NCBI GenBank assembly: GCA_017443845.1
Contig: JAFSXX010000033.1
Location: 1-34,753 of the forward strand
Origin: Bacteroidales bacterium
GTDB lineage: Bacteria > Bacteroidota > Bacteroidia > Bacteroidales > UBA932
DNA length: 34,753 nucleotides
Direction of reading: 5' to 3'
A program made the position numbers and the translations under genes. The number at the start of each line of letters is the position of its first letter. Position 1 is the stretch's first letter. The notes under the pieces are model-generated. The model was not told the DNA's origin. It saw only the letters and a list, made by a program, of their open reading frames with translations, and ran no database searches. Shown here piece after piece: positions 22,451 to 31,548 of the stretch.

Positions 22451-24244
22451 ATGGCAATTAAAATGCACATTTTGGTATGTGGTGGTACAGGTTGCACCGC
22501 ATCAGGAAGCAAGGAGATCATTGAGGAACTCAACAAGGAGCTGACCGCGCACGACCTCAACGATTTCGCGAAGGTCGTCGTCACCGGTTGCTTCGGCTTC
22601 TGCGAAAGGGGTCCCATCGTCAAGATCATCCCTGACAATACATTCTACACAAGGGTAAAGCCCGAGGACGCCAAGGAAATCATCGAGGAGCACATCATCA
22701 AGGGACGTAAGGTCCAGCGCCTCCTCTATGTGGCTCCCGACACCAACCAGAGCGTCTCCGACTCCAAGCACATGGAGTTCTACAAGAAGCAGGTCCGCAT
22801 CGCGCTGCGCAACTGCGGTTTCATCGATCCTGAAAACATCGACGAGTCCATCGCACGCGACGGCTATGCAGCTCTCGGCAAGTGCCTTACCGAGATGACC
22901 CCCGAGCAGGTCATCGATGAGATCAAGAAGTCCGGCCTCCGCGGACGCGGCGGCGCAGGCTTCCCCACCGGACTTAAGTGGGAGATCGCATCCAAGAGCC
23001 GCGTAGGCGAGCAGAAGTATGTAGTCTGCAACGCCGACGAGGGTGACCCGGGTGCGTTCATGGACCGTTCCCTCCTCGAGGGCGACCCTCACTCCATCCT
23101 TGAGGCAATGGCAATCTGCGGTTACTGCATCGGTGCAAACCACGGTCTTATCTATATCCGAGCCGAGTATCCTCTCGCAATCCACCGTCTCCAGGTGGCT
23201 ATCGAGCAGGCAGAGCAGTACGGACTCCTTGGCAAGGACATCCTCGGTACCGGTTTCGATTTCACCATCGAACTCCGCTACGGTGCAGGCGCATTCGTCT
23301 GCGGCGAGGAGACCGCGCTCATCCACTCGATGGAAGGAAAGCGCGGCGAGCCTACCTTCAAACCCCCGTTCCCCGCACAGAGCGGTTATCTCGAGAAACC
23401 GACCAACGTCAACAACGTCGAGACCTATGCCAACATCCCCGTCATCATCAACAAGGGAGCTGACTGGTTCAACAAGATCGGTACCGAGAAGTCGAAGGGT
23501 ACCAAGGTCTTCGCACTCGCAGGCAAGATCAACAACGTCGGCCTTATCGAGGTCCCTATGGGAATCACCCTCCGCGAAATCATCTACGAGATCGGCGGCG
23601 GCATCAAGGGCGGCAAGAAGTTCAAGGCTGTCCAGACCGGCGGTCCTTCGGGCGGATGCCTTACCGAGAAGCACCTCGACACCCCTATCGACTATGACAG
23701 CCTCGTGGCTGCAGGTTCGATGATGGGTTCCGGTGGAATGATCGTCATGGACGAGGACGACTGTATGGTGGCTATCGCCAAGTTCTACCTCGGCTTCACC
23801 GTCGATGAGTCTTGCGGAAAGTGCACTCCTTGCCGCGTCGGCAACAAGCGCCTCCTCGAGATCCTCACCAAGATTACCGAAGGAAAGGGCACGATGCAGG
23901 ATCTTGAAGAGCTCAAGAACCTCTCGAACGTCATCAAGGATACCGCGCTCTGCGGCCTCGGACAGACCTCTCCGAACCCGGTTCTCTCGACCATCAACAA
24001 TTTCTGGGACGAGTACGTCGAGCACGTCACCGAGAAGAAGTGCCGCGCCGGCCAGTGCAAGGCTCTCAAGAAATATGTCATCGATCCCGACAAGTGCAAG
24101 GGCTGTACCGCCTGCGCAAGGGCGTGCCCTGTCAGCGCTATCACCGGTACCGTCAAGAACCCGCACGTCATCGATCAGGACAAGTGCATCAAGTGCGGTA
24201 CCTGCTACGAGAAGTGCAAATTCGGTGCTATCAGCATTAAATAA
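22451..24244 (+). CDS. hndC: NAD(P)H-binding flavoprotein subunit of [FeFe] hydrogenase (HndC/HydB, NuoF-like)
   Basis: This 597-residue subunit exchanges electrons between NAD(P)H, via FMN, and iron-sulfur clusters, in the cytoplasm. Domains in order: a thioredoxin-like [2Fe-2S] domain (residues ~1-90) with all four cysteines (CGGTGC, GCFGFC); the NuoF core with the nucleotide-binding GRGGAGFPTGLKW (~164-176) and FMN-site ADEGDPGAFMDR; SLBB region; the [4Fe-4S] motif SCGKCTPCR (Cys455, 458, 461) with Cys501; and a C-terminal 2x[4Fe-4S] ferredoxin domain (CKGCTACARACP, CIKCGTCYEKC). This architecture matches the bifurcating HydB/HndC subunits rather than respiratory NuoF. Confidence 0.94.
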   Translation: MAIKMHILVCGGTGCTASGSKEIIEELNKELTAHDLNDFAKVVVTGCFGFCERGPIVKIIPDNTFYTRVKPEDAKEIIEEHIIKGRKVQRLLYVAPDTNQSVSDSKHMEFYKKQVRIALRNCGFIDPENIDESIARDGYAALGKCLTEMTPEQVIDEIKKSGLRGRGGAGFPTGLKWEIASKSRVGEQKYVVCNADEGDPGAFMDRSLLEGDPHSILEAMAICGYCIGANHGLIYIRAEYPLAIHRLQVAIEQAEQYGLLGKDILGTGFDFTIELRYGAGAFVCGEETALIHSMEGKRGEPTFKPPFPAQSGYLEKPTNVNNVETYANIPVIINKGADWFNKIGTEKSKGTKVFALAGKINNVGLIEVPMGITLREIIYEIGGGIKGGKKFKAVQTGGPSGGCLTEKHLDTPIDYDSLVAAGSMMGSGGMIVMDEDDCMVAIAKFYLGFTVDESCGKCTPCRVGNKRLLEILTKITEGKGTMQDLEELKNLSNVIKDTALCGLGQTSPNPVLSTINNFWDEYVEHVTEKKCRAGQCKALKKYVIDPDKCKGCTACARACPVSAITGTVKNPHVIDQDKCIKCGTCYEKCKFGAISIK

Positions 24245-24258
24245 GGGAGGAATTATAT

Positions 24259-26034
24259 ATGGATACTATCAAATTGACTATAGACAACAGAACCGTGGAA
24301 GTACCCAAAGGTACTACCATTTTGAAGGCTGCTGCACAGATGGGTATCAAGATTCCTACCCTCTGTAATTTCGAGCTCGAAGGCCTCGCCCTCAAGAACC
24401 ATCCGGGCGGATGCCGCGTATGCGTCGTGGAAGTGGCCGGCCGCCGCAACCTCGCTCCCGCCTGCATTACCGAATGTATGCCGGACATGGTTGTCAAGAC
24501 CAACTCCCTCCGTGCCGTCAACGCACGCAGGACCGTCCTCGAGCTTATGCTCTCCGATCACCCGAATGACTGCCTCCAGTGCCCCAAGAGCGGCAAGTGC
24601 GAGCTCCAGGCTCTCGCTGCCGATATGGGCATCCGCGACATCCCCTACAAGGGCGAGCAGTCCCACTATCCCATCACCCTTTCGCCTTCGATCGTCCGCG
24701 ATGAGAGCAAGTGCATAATGTGCCGCCGTTGCGAGGCTGTATGCCACGAGTATCAGACCGTCGGCGCCATCGGCGCTGTGGACCGCGGATTCCCCGCTGT
24801 GGTTTCGACCGCATTCGGCGAGGACCTCATCGATACCAACTGTATCTTCTGCGGCCAGTGCATCGCTGTCTGCCCTGTCGGAGCCCTCTCCGAGGTTGAC
24901 CATACCGCACGCATCCTCCGCGACATCGCAAATCCCGATGTCAAGACCTGCGTCCAGGTTGCTCCCGCAGTCCGCGTCGCTCTCGGCGAGGAGTTCGGTA
25001 TGCCTGCCGGCAGCATCGTCACCGGCAAGATCGCAGCCGCCCTCAAGGCTATCGGTTTCGACTATGTATTCGATACCGACTGGTCCGCCGACCTTACCAT
25101 CATGGAGGAAGGCACCGAGTTCATCCAGCGCATCAAGGCTTATCTCGCCGGCGACAAGAACGTCAAGATTCCTTTGATGACCTCCTGCTGCCCCGCTTGG
25201 GTCAACTTCTACGAGAAGTTCTATCCCGAACTCCGCGAGTATCCTTCCACCGCCAAGTCCCCTCAGGGAATGTTCGGCGCTACCGTGAAGAGCTATTTCG
25301 CAGAGAAGATCGGCGTCGCCCGCGAGAATCTCGTAAGCGTCTCGGTGATGCCTTGCGTCGCCAAGAAGTACGAGTGCGAGCGTGAGGAACTCAAGGTGAA
25401 CGGCAATCCCGACGTGGATTACTCCATCACCACCCGCGAGCTTGCACGCCTCATCAAGATCTGCAACATCGACTTCACTACCCTTCCCGAAGCCAAGTTC
25501 GACTCTCCTCTCGGTGAATCCACCGGTGCGGCTGTCATCTTCGGCGTAACGGGCGGTGTGATGGAGGCGGCTCTCCGTACCGCAGTCGAGGTGCTTACCG
25601 GCAAGACCCTCCCGAAGATCGACTTCGAAGAGGTCCGCGGCCTGGAAGGCCTCCGCGAGGCTACAGTTTCCGTTCCCGGCGTTGCCGACGTCAAGGTCGC
25701 TGTCGCTTACGGAATGAAGAACGCGCGCGTCATCATGGAGCAGATAAAGGCCGGCAACTGCCCTTATCACTTCGTTGAGGTTATGGCATGCCCCGGCGGT
25801 TGCATCGACGGTGCAGGACAGCCTTACCACCACGGCGACGCTTCCATCGTGAAGGCACGCTATGCTGCAATTTACAAGGCAGACCGCGAGATGCCTCTGC
25901 GCAAGTCCCACGAGAATCCCGAGATCATCTCGATCTACAAAGAGTTCTACGGCGAGCCTTGCTCCGAGAAGTCGCACCATCTGCTTCACACTCACTACTT
26001 CGACAAGAAGATCAAGTTTGACATCGAAAAATAA
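24259..26034 (+). CDS. hndD: [FeFe] hydrogenase catalytic subunit (HndD/HydA)
   Basis: It produces or consumes H2 at the H-cluster. The 591 residues comprise an N-terminal plant-type [2Fe-2S] domain (LCNFELEG...GGCRVCVVEV), a His/Cys [4Fe-4S] motif (HPNDCLQCPKSGKCELQ), two [4Fe-4S] ferredoxin motifs (CIMCRRCEAVC, CIFCGQCIAVCP), the H domain and a short C-terminal small-subunit domain (HHLLHTHYFDKK). H-cluster motifs are complete: TSCCPAW (Cys310), MPCVAKKYE (Cys366) and EVMACPGGCIDGAGQP (Cys511, Cys515). Size and partners fit group A trimeric, electron-bifurcating/confurcating enzymes. The HydEFG maturases needed for the cluster are not in the window. Confidence 0.96.
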   Translation: MDTIKLTIDNRTVEVPKGTTILKAAAQMGIKIPTLCNFELEGLALKNHPGGCRVCVVEVAGRRNLAPACITECMPDMVVKTNSLRAVNARRTVLELMLSDHPNDCLQCPKSGKCELQALAADMGIRDIPYKGEQSHYPITLSPSIVRDESKCIMCRRCEAVCHEYQTVGAIGAVDRGFPAVVSTAFGEDLIDTNCIFCGQCIAVCPVGALSEVDHTARILRDIANPDVKTCVQVAPAVRVALGEEFGMPAGSIVTGKIAAALKAIGFDYVFDTDWSADLTIMEEGTEFIQRIKAYLAGDKNVKIPLMTSCCPAWVNFYEKFYPELREYPSTAKSPQGMFGATVKSYFAEKIGVARENLVSVSVMPCVAKKYECEREELKVNGNPDVDYSITTRELARLIKICNIDFTTLPEAKFDSPLGESTGAAVIFGVTGGVMEAALRTAVEVLTGKTLPKIDFEEVRGLEGLREATVSVPGVADVKVAVAYGMKNARVIMEQIKAGNCPYHFVEVMACPGGCIDGAGQPYHHGDASIVKARYAAIYKADREMPLRKSHENPEIISIYKEFYGEPCSEKSHHLLHTHYFDKKIKFDIEK

Positions 26035-26041
26035 TTGAACT

Positions 26042-26527
26042 ATGTGTGGATCAAAAGTAAATATTTCGGAAGCCAATTACCTTAAGATCAAGGAAATCTG
26101 CGCTTCGTTCAATAATAATCCCGGTGACCTGATCAATGTGCTTCACAAGACTCAGGACCACTTCGGATATCTTCCCGTCGAAGTCCAGAAGGTCGTGGCC
26201 GAGTGCCTCGGAATTCCTGCTACGAGGGTTTACGGCGTCGTTTCGTTCTACAGCTTCTTCACAATGAAGCCCAAGGGCAAATACGCCATCTCCGTCTGCC
26301 TCGGTACCGCTTGCTATGTCAAGGGCGGCGAAAAGATCCTGGACGCTCTCAAGAGCGAGCTCAAGATCAGCGAAGGCGAAGTTACCCCCGACGGCAAGTT
26401 CTCCATCGACGTGCTCCGCTGTGTCGGTGCCTGCGGTCTTGCTCCCGTGATGACCATCAACGGCAAGACGTACGGCCGTCTCGTTCCCGAGGATGTCAAG
26501 GGCATCCTCGCTGAGTACGCTGACTAA
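26042..26527 (+). CDS. hndA: NuoE-like [2Fe-2S] subunit of [FeFe] hydrogenase (HndA/HydC)
   Basis: A 161-residue thioredoxin-like [2Fe-2S] protein of the NuoE/HydC family. It has an N-terminal helical bundle (residues ~10-70, ending GIPATRVYGVVSFYSFF) and the cluster ligands CLGTAC (Cys86, Cys91) and CVGAC (Cys127, Cys131), all present. It partners the HndC flavoprotein. It begins 7 bases after hndD and ends the operon, followed by a hairpin terminator. The gene order B-C-D-A, with the NuoE-like gene last, differs from the A-B-C-D order of Desulfovibrio. Confidence 0.94.
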   Translation: MCGSKVNISEANYLKIKEICASFNNNPGDLINVLHKTQDHFGYLPVEVQKVVAECLGIPATRVYGVVSFYSFFTMKPKGKYAISVCLGTACYVKGGEKILDALKSELKISEGEVTPDGKFSIDVLRCVGACGLAPVMTINGKTYGRLVPEDVKGILAEYAD

Positions 26528-26548
26528 GACAGGCTTTGCTTAGAATCT

Positions 26549-26585
26549 GCGGGCCGGCCCAGTAGGGTCGGCCCGCTTGTTTTAC
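26549..26585 (+). terminator. Terminator of the hnd operon; copy 1 of the repeated palindrome
   Basis: A 12-bp stem (GCGGGCCGGCCC / GGGTCGGCCCGC, one G-T pair) closes an AGTA loop and is followed by TTGTTTTA. It lies 21 bases after the hndA stop and directly before the convergent response-regulator gene, so it may act in both directions. The same palindrome recurs at 31549 and 33783. Confidence 0.85.
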
Positions 26586-27349
26586 TTCGGTTGAATCAGA
26601 AGGTCCATAAGTATTTTACGCCGTTCGGTCGTCAAAGGAATCTCAGTATCCGAATAGGGTGCATCCAATGTGATGATGAAATTTCGACCTTCTCCTGCAT
26701 CAATGCTTTTGATTTTCTCGATGTTTACAATAGTCTGGCGGTTGGCCCGGAAAAACCTCTTTTTATCCAGGCTGGCTGCAAGGTCGAGCAGGGAATGGGT
26801 GTTGGGAATGCCCCAGTTTCCGTCAGAGAGGAATGCTTTGGTATATCCACGTTCGGTGGTAATATAGCATATGTCTTCTACGTTGATAATCAGCATCTTC
26901 TGCCCTTTTTGAAGGAAAAGCCTTTTTCTCACCTTAACTTCGTGGTGTAGGATTTCGCGCGACATAGTGCTGATTTCGTCACCGCCTATTCTTTCGAAAC
27001 GGCTTTCACAGCGGGTCAGGGCCCTTTCGAGCGCGGCATCGGAAACTGGCTTCAGAATATAATCCGCGCAATTGTAATCGAACGCCTTAAGGGCGTATTC
27101 GTCAAATGCTGTGATAAAAACGACCATAGCTTCTGTCTGGACTTTGTCGAAAACCGAGAAAGAGAGGCCATCGTCAATCTTTATATCGGAGAATATTATG
27201 TCGATATCGGGATGATTCTCGAGGAAAGCTATAGAGTTCTTTATACTTGTAGTGCACCCTGCGATATCGATATCCTGGCGAAGCCTGCAAAGCTTCGCTT
27301 CAAGAGCAGCAGCCTGGGTTGCTTCATCTTCTATTATCAAAATCTTCAT
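26582..27349 (-). CDS. LytTR-family response regulator
   Basis: A 255-residue DNA-binding response regulator. The receiver domain (residues ~1-120) has the acidic pair Glu7-Asp8 and the phospho-acceptor Asp55 (IIFSDIKI), with conserved Thr/Lys positions (VVFITAFDEYA, YILKPVSD). The C-terminal LytTR domain (~150-250) contains KMLIINVEDICYITTERGYT, FFRANRQTIVNIEKI and a basic end; such domains bind pairs of direct repeats about two helical turns apart. I use the ATG at 27349, because the upstream alternative is TTG. It overlaps the kinase gene by 26 bases, so the two are translationally coupled. The likely targets are the repeats at 28498 and 31692. Confidence 0.94.
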   Translation of the reverse strand: MKILIIEDEATQAAALEAKLCRLRQDIDIAGCTTSIKNSIAFLENHPDIDIIFSDIKIDDGLSFSVFDKVQTEAMVVFITAFDEYALKAFDYNCADYILKPVSDAALERALTRCESRFERIGGDEISTMSREILHHEVKVRKRLFLQKGQKMLIINVEDICYITTERGYTKAFLSDGNWGIPNTHSLLDLAASLDKKRFFRANRQTIVNIEKIKSIDAGEGRNFIITLDAPYSDTEIPLTTERRKILMDLLIQPK

Positions 27350-28439
27350 CTTCAAGATCTTCAATAAACAGTAAAGGGATGCTTACTGTAAAATAACCGT
27401 TTTCATTATGAATACCAATCTCCTTGCCGGAAAGCGTCCTGTATCTGGACGCTAGATTCTCGAGCCCTTTTCCGGACGATTCCTCCATATCCGTGAGCGG
27501 AAGGATATTGTTGCTGACTTTTATATAATCTCCCTCTTTCGTCACCCTGATGCGGAGGGAATCTTCAGATCCGTGGCGATTATGCTTGACGGCATTTTCC
27601 ACCAAGGGTTGTATGGAAACGGGGGAGACCAGGGGAGAAAGAACGTCTTCCGGAACGTCAATAGTGACATCGACTCCTTTATAGCGGTATTTGAGCAATT
27701 CGGCAAACTGCCTTGTGAAGGAAATCTCTTCTTGCAGAGGAACCAGATGCTTGTCGGCATTGATAACAAGATACCGATACATACCGGTAAGCCTGTCAAG
27801 AAAGAGAGTTGCATCATGGTTGTCTTCTACCATTCCAGCCAACGTGCTGAAGCAGTTGAACATAAAGTGGTTGTCACTTTGTATCGCCAGTTTGTCCAGC
27901 TTTGATTGAAGAGCATCGTACTCCTTCATTTTTGCGCTGTATTCGGCTTTCAAACGGGACTCCTGCTCATCACGGAAACGGCTTATCAGGTACGAAACAA
28001 AGAAAGTTGAAGAAATCGTCGTAACCACTATCCCGTCGGTAAACATCACTTTCCAGAAAATGGATTCCCTGTCCGGATAGATATATTGATACAGCAGAGC
28101 CATTACTACAGTTGACAGGGTGTTCATCACAGTCAGGATCAGAACCTGCCAGAAGAGTCGCCTCATCGTCTTCTCTTCCTTCATAAAGAACAACACGATC
28201 TGCTTGCTGTAAAACAGTGACAGAAAGACGAGAACAGCTACCTCCGCTATGCTTCCGATAAGGTCAGCCGCAATGGTTTTCGCTCTCTGTCCGGGATCGA
28301 GACCGGCATAGTAGCCGATATTGACGAATACCCAGATTGCGGAGCAGAAGATGAAGGCGGCGACGAACAACAGTAAGTGCCTCCTTCTGGCCTCCTCCGG
28401 AGTCGTATTATATGTATTCAGAAATTCGTAATACCTCAT
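27324..28439 (-). CDS. LytS/YehU-type sensor histidine kinase
   Basis: A 371-residue inner-membrane kinase. Four membrane helices (about residues 21-42, 58-80, 95-118 and 134-153) are joined by short loops with no large periplasmic sensor domain. A coiled-coil segment (~155-187) follows, then the His_kinase domain with the phospho-acceptor region SDNHFMFNCFSTLAG (His191) and the N-box PLVENAVKHN (~279-287). The usual NPHFLFN appears here as DNHFMFN; the histidine is kept. G-box residues GKGLENLASR are present. The stimulus is unknown and may come from the membrane itself. Divergent from the exported-protein operon at 28598. Confidence 0.93.
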   Translation of the reverse strand: MRYYEFLNTYNTTPEEARRRHLLLFVAAFIFCSAIWVFVNIGYYAGLDPGQRAKTIAADLIGSIAEVAVLVFLSLFYSKQIVLFFMKEEKTMRRLFWQVLILTVMNTLSTVVMALLYQYIYPDRESIFWKVMFTDGIVVTTISSTFFVSYLISRFRDEQESRLKAEYSAKMKEYDALQSKLDKLAIQSDNHFMFNCFSTLAGMVEDNHDATLFLDRLTGMYRYLVINADKHLVPLQEEISFTRQFAELLKYRYKGVDVTIDVPEDVLSPLVSPVSIQPLVENAVKHNRHGSEDSLRIRVTKEGDYIKVSNNILPLTDMEESSGKGLENLASRYRTLSGKEIGIHNENGYFTVSIPLLFIEDLEDEDFDNRR

Positions 28440-28461
28440 TGCTCTGACTACAATTTTCTCG

Positions 28462-28469
28462 CAAAGTTA
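28462..28469 (-). promoter_or_regulatory. Putative -7 element of the two-component operon
   Basis: TAACTTTG on the minus strand fits TAnnTTTG and lies 22 bases before the kinase start codon. No matching -33 box is seen, suggesting a weaker or differently regulated promoter. Confidence 0.4.
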
Positions 28470-28475
28470 GCCCAA

Positions 28476-28572
28476 GAATTCTGATTGTTCACTAAAAATG
28501 TCGGTTTCAACATCAAAAATGTCGGGTTCAGCAACTTTTTTGCTTCGGCGATAGGTTTCTTCGATACTTTTG
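28476..28572 (+). promoter_or_regulatory. 76-bp shared operator plus promoter of the first exported-protein operon
   Basis: Positions 28476-28551 match 31670-31745 at 70 of 76 bases. Inside are two direct repeats, ATGTCGGTTTCAACA (28498-28512) and ATGTCGGGTTCAGCA (28519-28533), 21 bases apart. Next come TTTTTTG (28536-28542, candidate -33), 22 unrelated bases and TACTTTTG (28565-28572, -7). The ATG is at 28598. The layout suggests an activator, most likely the adjacent LytTR regulator, binding just upstream of the -33 box; this binding is inferred. Confidence 0.72.
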
Positions 28573-28597
28573 TCGATACAATTAAACAAAATGTTAT

Positions 28598-30226
28598 ATG
28601 AAAAGTATTAAAAAATCTTTATTATTTGTATTGTTATTATTTGGTGCAGCATGCTCCAAAGAGTCTGAATCTATCGTATCTTCCTCAAATCTGATTAGTA
28701 ATACAGAGAGTTTAGGTGTATACGAAAAACATTTTTCGGAAATATTGTCCAAAGCAATATATGATTCGGAGCCGATGCGTTCATTTATCAAAAATGAAGC
28801 AATAAAGCAGTTTGACAACGATTTTGATGTGCTGTATGGTATGGTTAAAGATAAAGTGGTTGTAGAGGGTAGATCTTTTAGAGAGATCTTATTGCAATAC
28901 TGTGATTCAGAAAGTCAACTTGAAGAGATTGAGAATGCACTACCACTACTAAATATTCTTGTACCAGATGTGTCCTGGTTGTCAAGCGATGGTTTTTCAG
29001 CTAATAATTGGGATACTGAAGATAATGAGATAGTTGTTACATATCGCGAAGGTAATTGCAATAATGAATATTTCGGTAATGGAGAGGTCGTTTGCGAACT
29101 GGATGAGAATCAGATTCCGGCCTTTCCCTTTCTTGTCGTTAAAAACAATGAAAGGATGATGGTTAGCGGTATCACCCGTAGTGGCTTTACCTATGAGTTT
29201 AAAAATGATGCTTATAATGGTTTATTAACAAAAGGAGGAACTCATAATTATAATGGAACGGTAGTGCCGACAATGATAGGCAACTCTCCGACTGTTACTG
29301 CATCACAATTAAGGCAGTTGAGCCGGAGAGCATACGATGCGTATAATGAATTTGGAGTGAATTCGTCAGTGGCATGTCAAAGAGACTACTGTTATTACCA
29401 GATGACAAACGATAATCTCACAAATGGCATTTTGCAGAGAAATGTATATGAGAAACTATTCAGATTTAAGCTAAACCTGAATAATATTGTTAATTATGAC
29501 GACGATTTAGGTGATCCAATAAAAAACAAATCAATAGATACATCTTTTATATATTACAAAGGAAATAATGATATTGAAGAACTGACTCCGGATGCTGTAA
29601 TGGCTACTGGACTAATGGAACTTAATACAAAGTTTTTTGAAGATGGCAATTTGGAAATAGTTATCAATTGCGTCCGCCAGACATCTTCTGGCCAGACAAT
29701 ACAATCACCATATTACTTTACAGTACAACCTGGTGATTTATTTGAATTCAACAATGTAAGATTCTTTTATATTCACTCTTCATTCTGGCGTAAGGCAAAG
29801 TATACATATGTATTTGATAAGAACTTTATTGTATCTAAATGGTATTATCCAGAAACGGATATATACTTCTTCAATTGGAGCCTTGGTACTAATGCCGTTG
29901 ATTATTATCTTGAAATATCAGAGCAGGATTCCGGTGATACTGTTACAACGGTCGATACCTTTTCTTTCGGATTTACTACCAACATAACTGTTTCTGGTAA
30001 TGAAGAACAGAAGACATCAGCGGGCCTCGGAACCACAACAACAAAAGGATATCAATTCTCTCGTTCACATCAAGAGAATTCTGATCTAATATCCAGATCT
30101 ATCATTAACTATGCTGAAGATTTTGTTCTTAACAGAACAATTAGCGGTAACGATACTACCTTTACCCTTCGCAACTATGATAATAATGCTATATCTGTAT
30201 GTATTATTCCTTCAGAGATGTATTAA
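28598..30226 (+). CDS. Lipoprotein of unknown function (first gene of the LytTR-linked operon)
   Basis: A 542-residue protein starting MKSIKKSLLFVLLLFGAACSK, a clear lipoprotein signal with lipobox GAAC; the mature chain begins at Cys19. The N-terminal third is acidic and helical, ending LLNILVPDVSWLSSDGFS, and IPAFPFLVVKNNERMMVSG follows, a type of segment I associate with large Bacteroidales surface lipoproteins. The C-terminal half is Asn/Tyr/Thr-rich and beta-like, with no metal or catalytic motif I recognise. Codons are clearly richer in A+T than in the metabolic genes nearby. The stop codon overlaps the next start (TAATG). A surface-exposed role is inferred from the signal and context only. 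Confidence 0.75.
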   Translation: MKSIKKSLLFVLLLFGAACSKESESIVSSSNLISNTESLGVYEKHFSEILSKAIYDSEPMRSFIKNEAIKQFDNDFDVLYGMVKDKVVVEGRSFREILLQYCDSESQLEEIENALPLLNILVPDVSWLSSDGFSANNWDTEDNEIVVTYREGNCNNEYFGNGEVVCELDENQIPAFPFLVVKNNERMMVSGITRSGFTYEFKNDAYNGLLTKGGTHNYNGTVVPTMIGNSPTVTASQLRQLSRRAYDAYNEFGVNSSVACQRDYCYYQMTNDNLTNGILQRNVYEKLFRFKLNLNNIVNYDDDLGDPIKNKSIDTSFIYYKGNNDIEELTPDAVMATGLMELNTKFFEDGNLEIVINCVRQTSSGQTIQSPYYFTVQPGDLFEFNNVRFFYIHSSFWRKAKYTYVFDKNFIVSKWYYPETDIYFFNWSLGTNAVDYYLEISEQDSGDTVTTVDTFSFGFTTNITVSGNEEQKTSAGLGTTTTKGYQFSRSHQENSDLISRSIINYAEDFVLNRTISGNDTTFTLRNYDNNAISVCIIPSEMY

Positions 30227-30894
30227 TGATGAAGAATAAGAAAACCATAATACTCTGTCTTATTACTTTTGCTCTCATTGTATGTTCCTGTACCAAAGAC
30301 GATGGTGTCAGCCGTTTTTCAAAGGATATTGCAGGCCAGTATATGTGTGAATCGGCTGTCTGGATGTCAGACAACGACATCGATATCAACGGAGATTCGG
30401 TGTCGGGCAAAGACTTGTTCGCAGAATTCTCCGGAATAGACTGGGCTGAAGAAGCCCTGAACAAATCGGTAATTCACGTGATTCCCGTTCGGGATTTCAA
30501 TGTACTCAGCGAAAGCAGTTTTGTGAAGATTCCGCTCCAGGGGCTCAAGTATGATGAGAATAGTAATACATACTCGCAATTCGGAGTAGAATTCTGTGCC
30601 TTTGGGTTTGCTTATTCTATCAATCCTGACGGTATGGTATCGTTTTCAGTGAAAGATATCATTTCAATCGATAACATTGATACATTTTTGCCCAAAAGTG
30701 AGGATATCAAGATTAATAGCATTGGGAACAATTATCTGTACATCACTGTCAACACGTTATTCTATGACTTCAGGACCGCTGAATTGGTAAGCGGACCGGT
30801 GCAATATACATTCCGCAGATTATACAGCGATCCTTATAAATGCACCCTCGACACATTTATACCCTATTACAGCTCAAACAAATCTTCGCTATGA
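30226..30894 (+). CDS. Small lipoprotein of unknown function
   Basis: A 222-residue protein beginning MMKNKKTIILCLITFALIVCSCTKDDG, with a lipobox before Cys21 and an acidic post-Cys stretch (KDDG) that could favour surface export in Bacteroidota. The body (ISKDIAGQYMCESAVWMSDNDIDINGDSVSGKDLFAEFSG and on) has the look of small Bacteroidales lipoproteins with a beta-sandwich fold, but I do not recognise a named family. It shares a TAATG junction with the gene before and an ATGA junction with the gene after, so the three genes are one translational unit. Confidence 0.78.
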   Translation: MMKNKKTIILCLITFALIVCSCTKDDGVSRFSKDIAGQYMCESAVWMSDNDIDINGDSVSGKDLFAEFSGIDWAEEALNKSVIHVIPVRDFNVLSESSFVKIPLQGLKYDENSNTYSQFGVEFCAFGFAYSINPDGMVSFSVKDIISIDNIDTFLPKSEDIKINSIGNNYLYITVNTLFYDFRTAELVSGPVQYTFRRLYSDPYKCTLDTFIPYYSSNKSSL

Positions 30895-31514
30895 AAAGAA
30901 CTCTCCTTATAATAATGTCAGGCTTTCTTATAAGCCTTCTCTCAGTTGAAACCTCAGCCGCAGACAGGTATGTCGGCGGAAGCGTTTCGGCAGGGGTTGC
31001 AACAACATTCGGAGGCGTCAGGGCTAATTCTTTTTCCCTGATGCTGTCACCTGAATACGGTTACTGCCTCGGCGACAAGTGGATGGCCGGGGTCCGGCTT
31101 TCTCTCGGTATTACTGCCGGCGACGGTGAAAAATCAGTATCGTCGAAAAACAGCATGATTGAGACGAAGTCAACCTCCTCGGCCAACCTCTTTACCGCAG
31201 GACTCAATCCGTATGCGCGGTATAAGTGCCTTTCCTGGAATTCCCTGGCTGTATGGGCGGAGGGCAACCTGAATCTGTCGGATATCTTTGCCGCCGGAGG
31301 TTCAGCCAATACTTTTATTGCAGGAATCTCCGTTAAGCCGGTAGTCACATACGATATCTCTCCTAAAGTGTCTTTGTGTTCAGGCCTTGATTTATTCAGT
31401 ATAGGATACTCTTTCTTTGATGTTTCAGGAAGCACATATTCTACGGCGTACCTTGGCATTGACTCTTCGCTGAATCTAGGCGACATCACTATCGGCTTGA
31501 TCTACAAGTTGTAG
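30891..31514 (+). CDS. Probable outer-membrane beta-barrel protein
   Basis: A 207-residue protein with a signal peptide (MKRTLLIIMSGFLISLLSVETSAA) and alternating hydrophobic/polar strands through to the end (VGGSVSAGVATTFGG, MLSPEYGYCLGDKWMAGVRLSLG, ...). It finishes ITIGLIYKL, with aromatic and hydrophobic terminal residues as in small eight-stranded OmpW/OmpA-like barrels. Function and substrate are unknown. The ATG at 30891 overlaps the preceding stop codon (ATGA). It is less A+T-rich than the first gene of the operon. A palindrome, possibly a terminator, follows 34 bases after the stop. Confidence 0.78.
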   Translation: MKRTLLIIMSGFLISLLSVETSAADRYVGGSVSAGVATTFGGVRANSFSLMLSPEYGYCLGDKWMAGVRLSLGITAGDGEKSVSSKNSMIETKSTSSANLFTAGLNPYARYKCLSWNSLAVWAEGNLNLSDIFAAGGSANTFIAGISVKPVVTYDISPKVSLCSGLDLFSIGYSFFDVSGSTYSTAYLGIDSSLNLGDITIGLIYKL

Positions 31515-31548
31515 ATATCGTTAAAACAGACTGTCGTTCTCAAGAACT

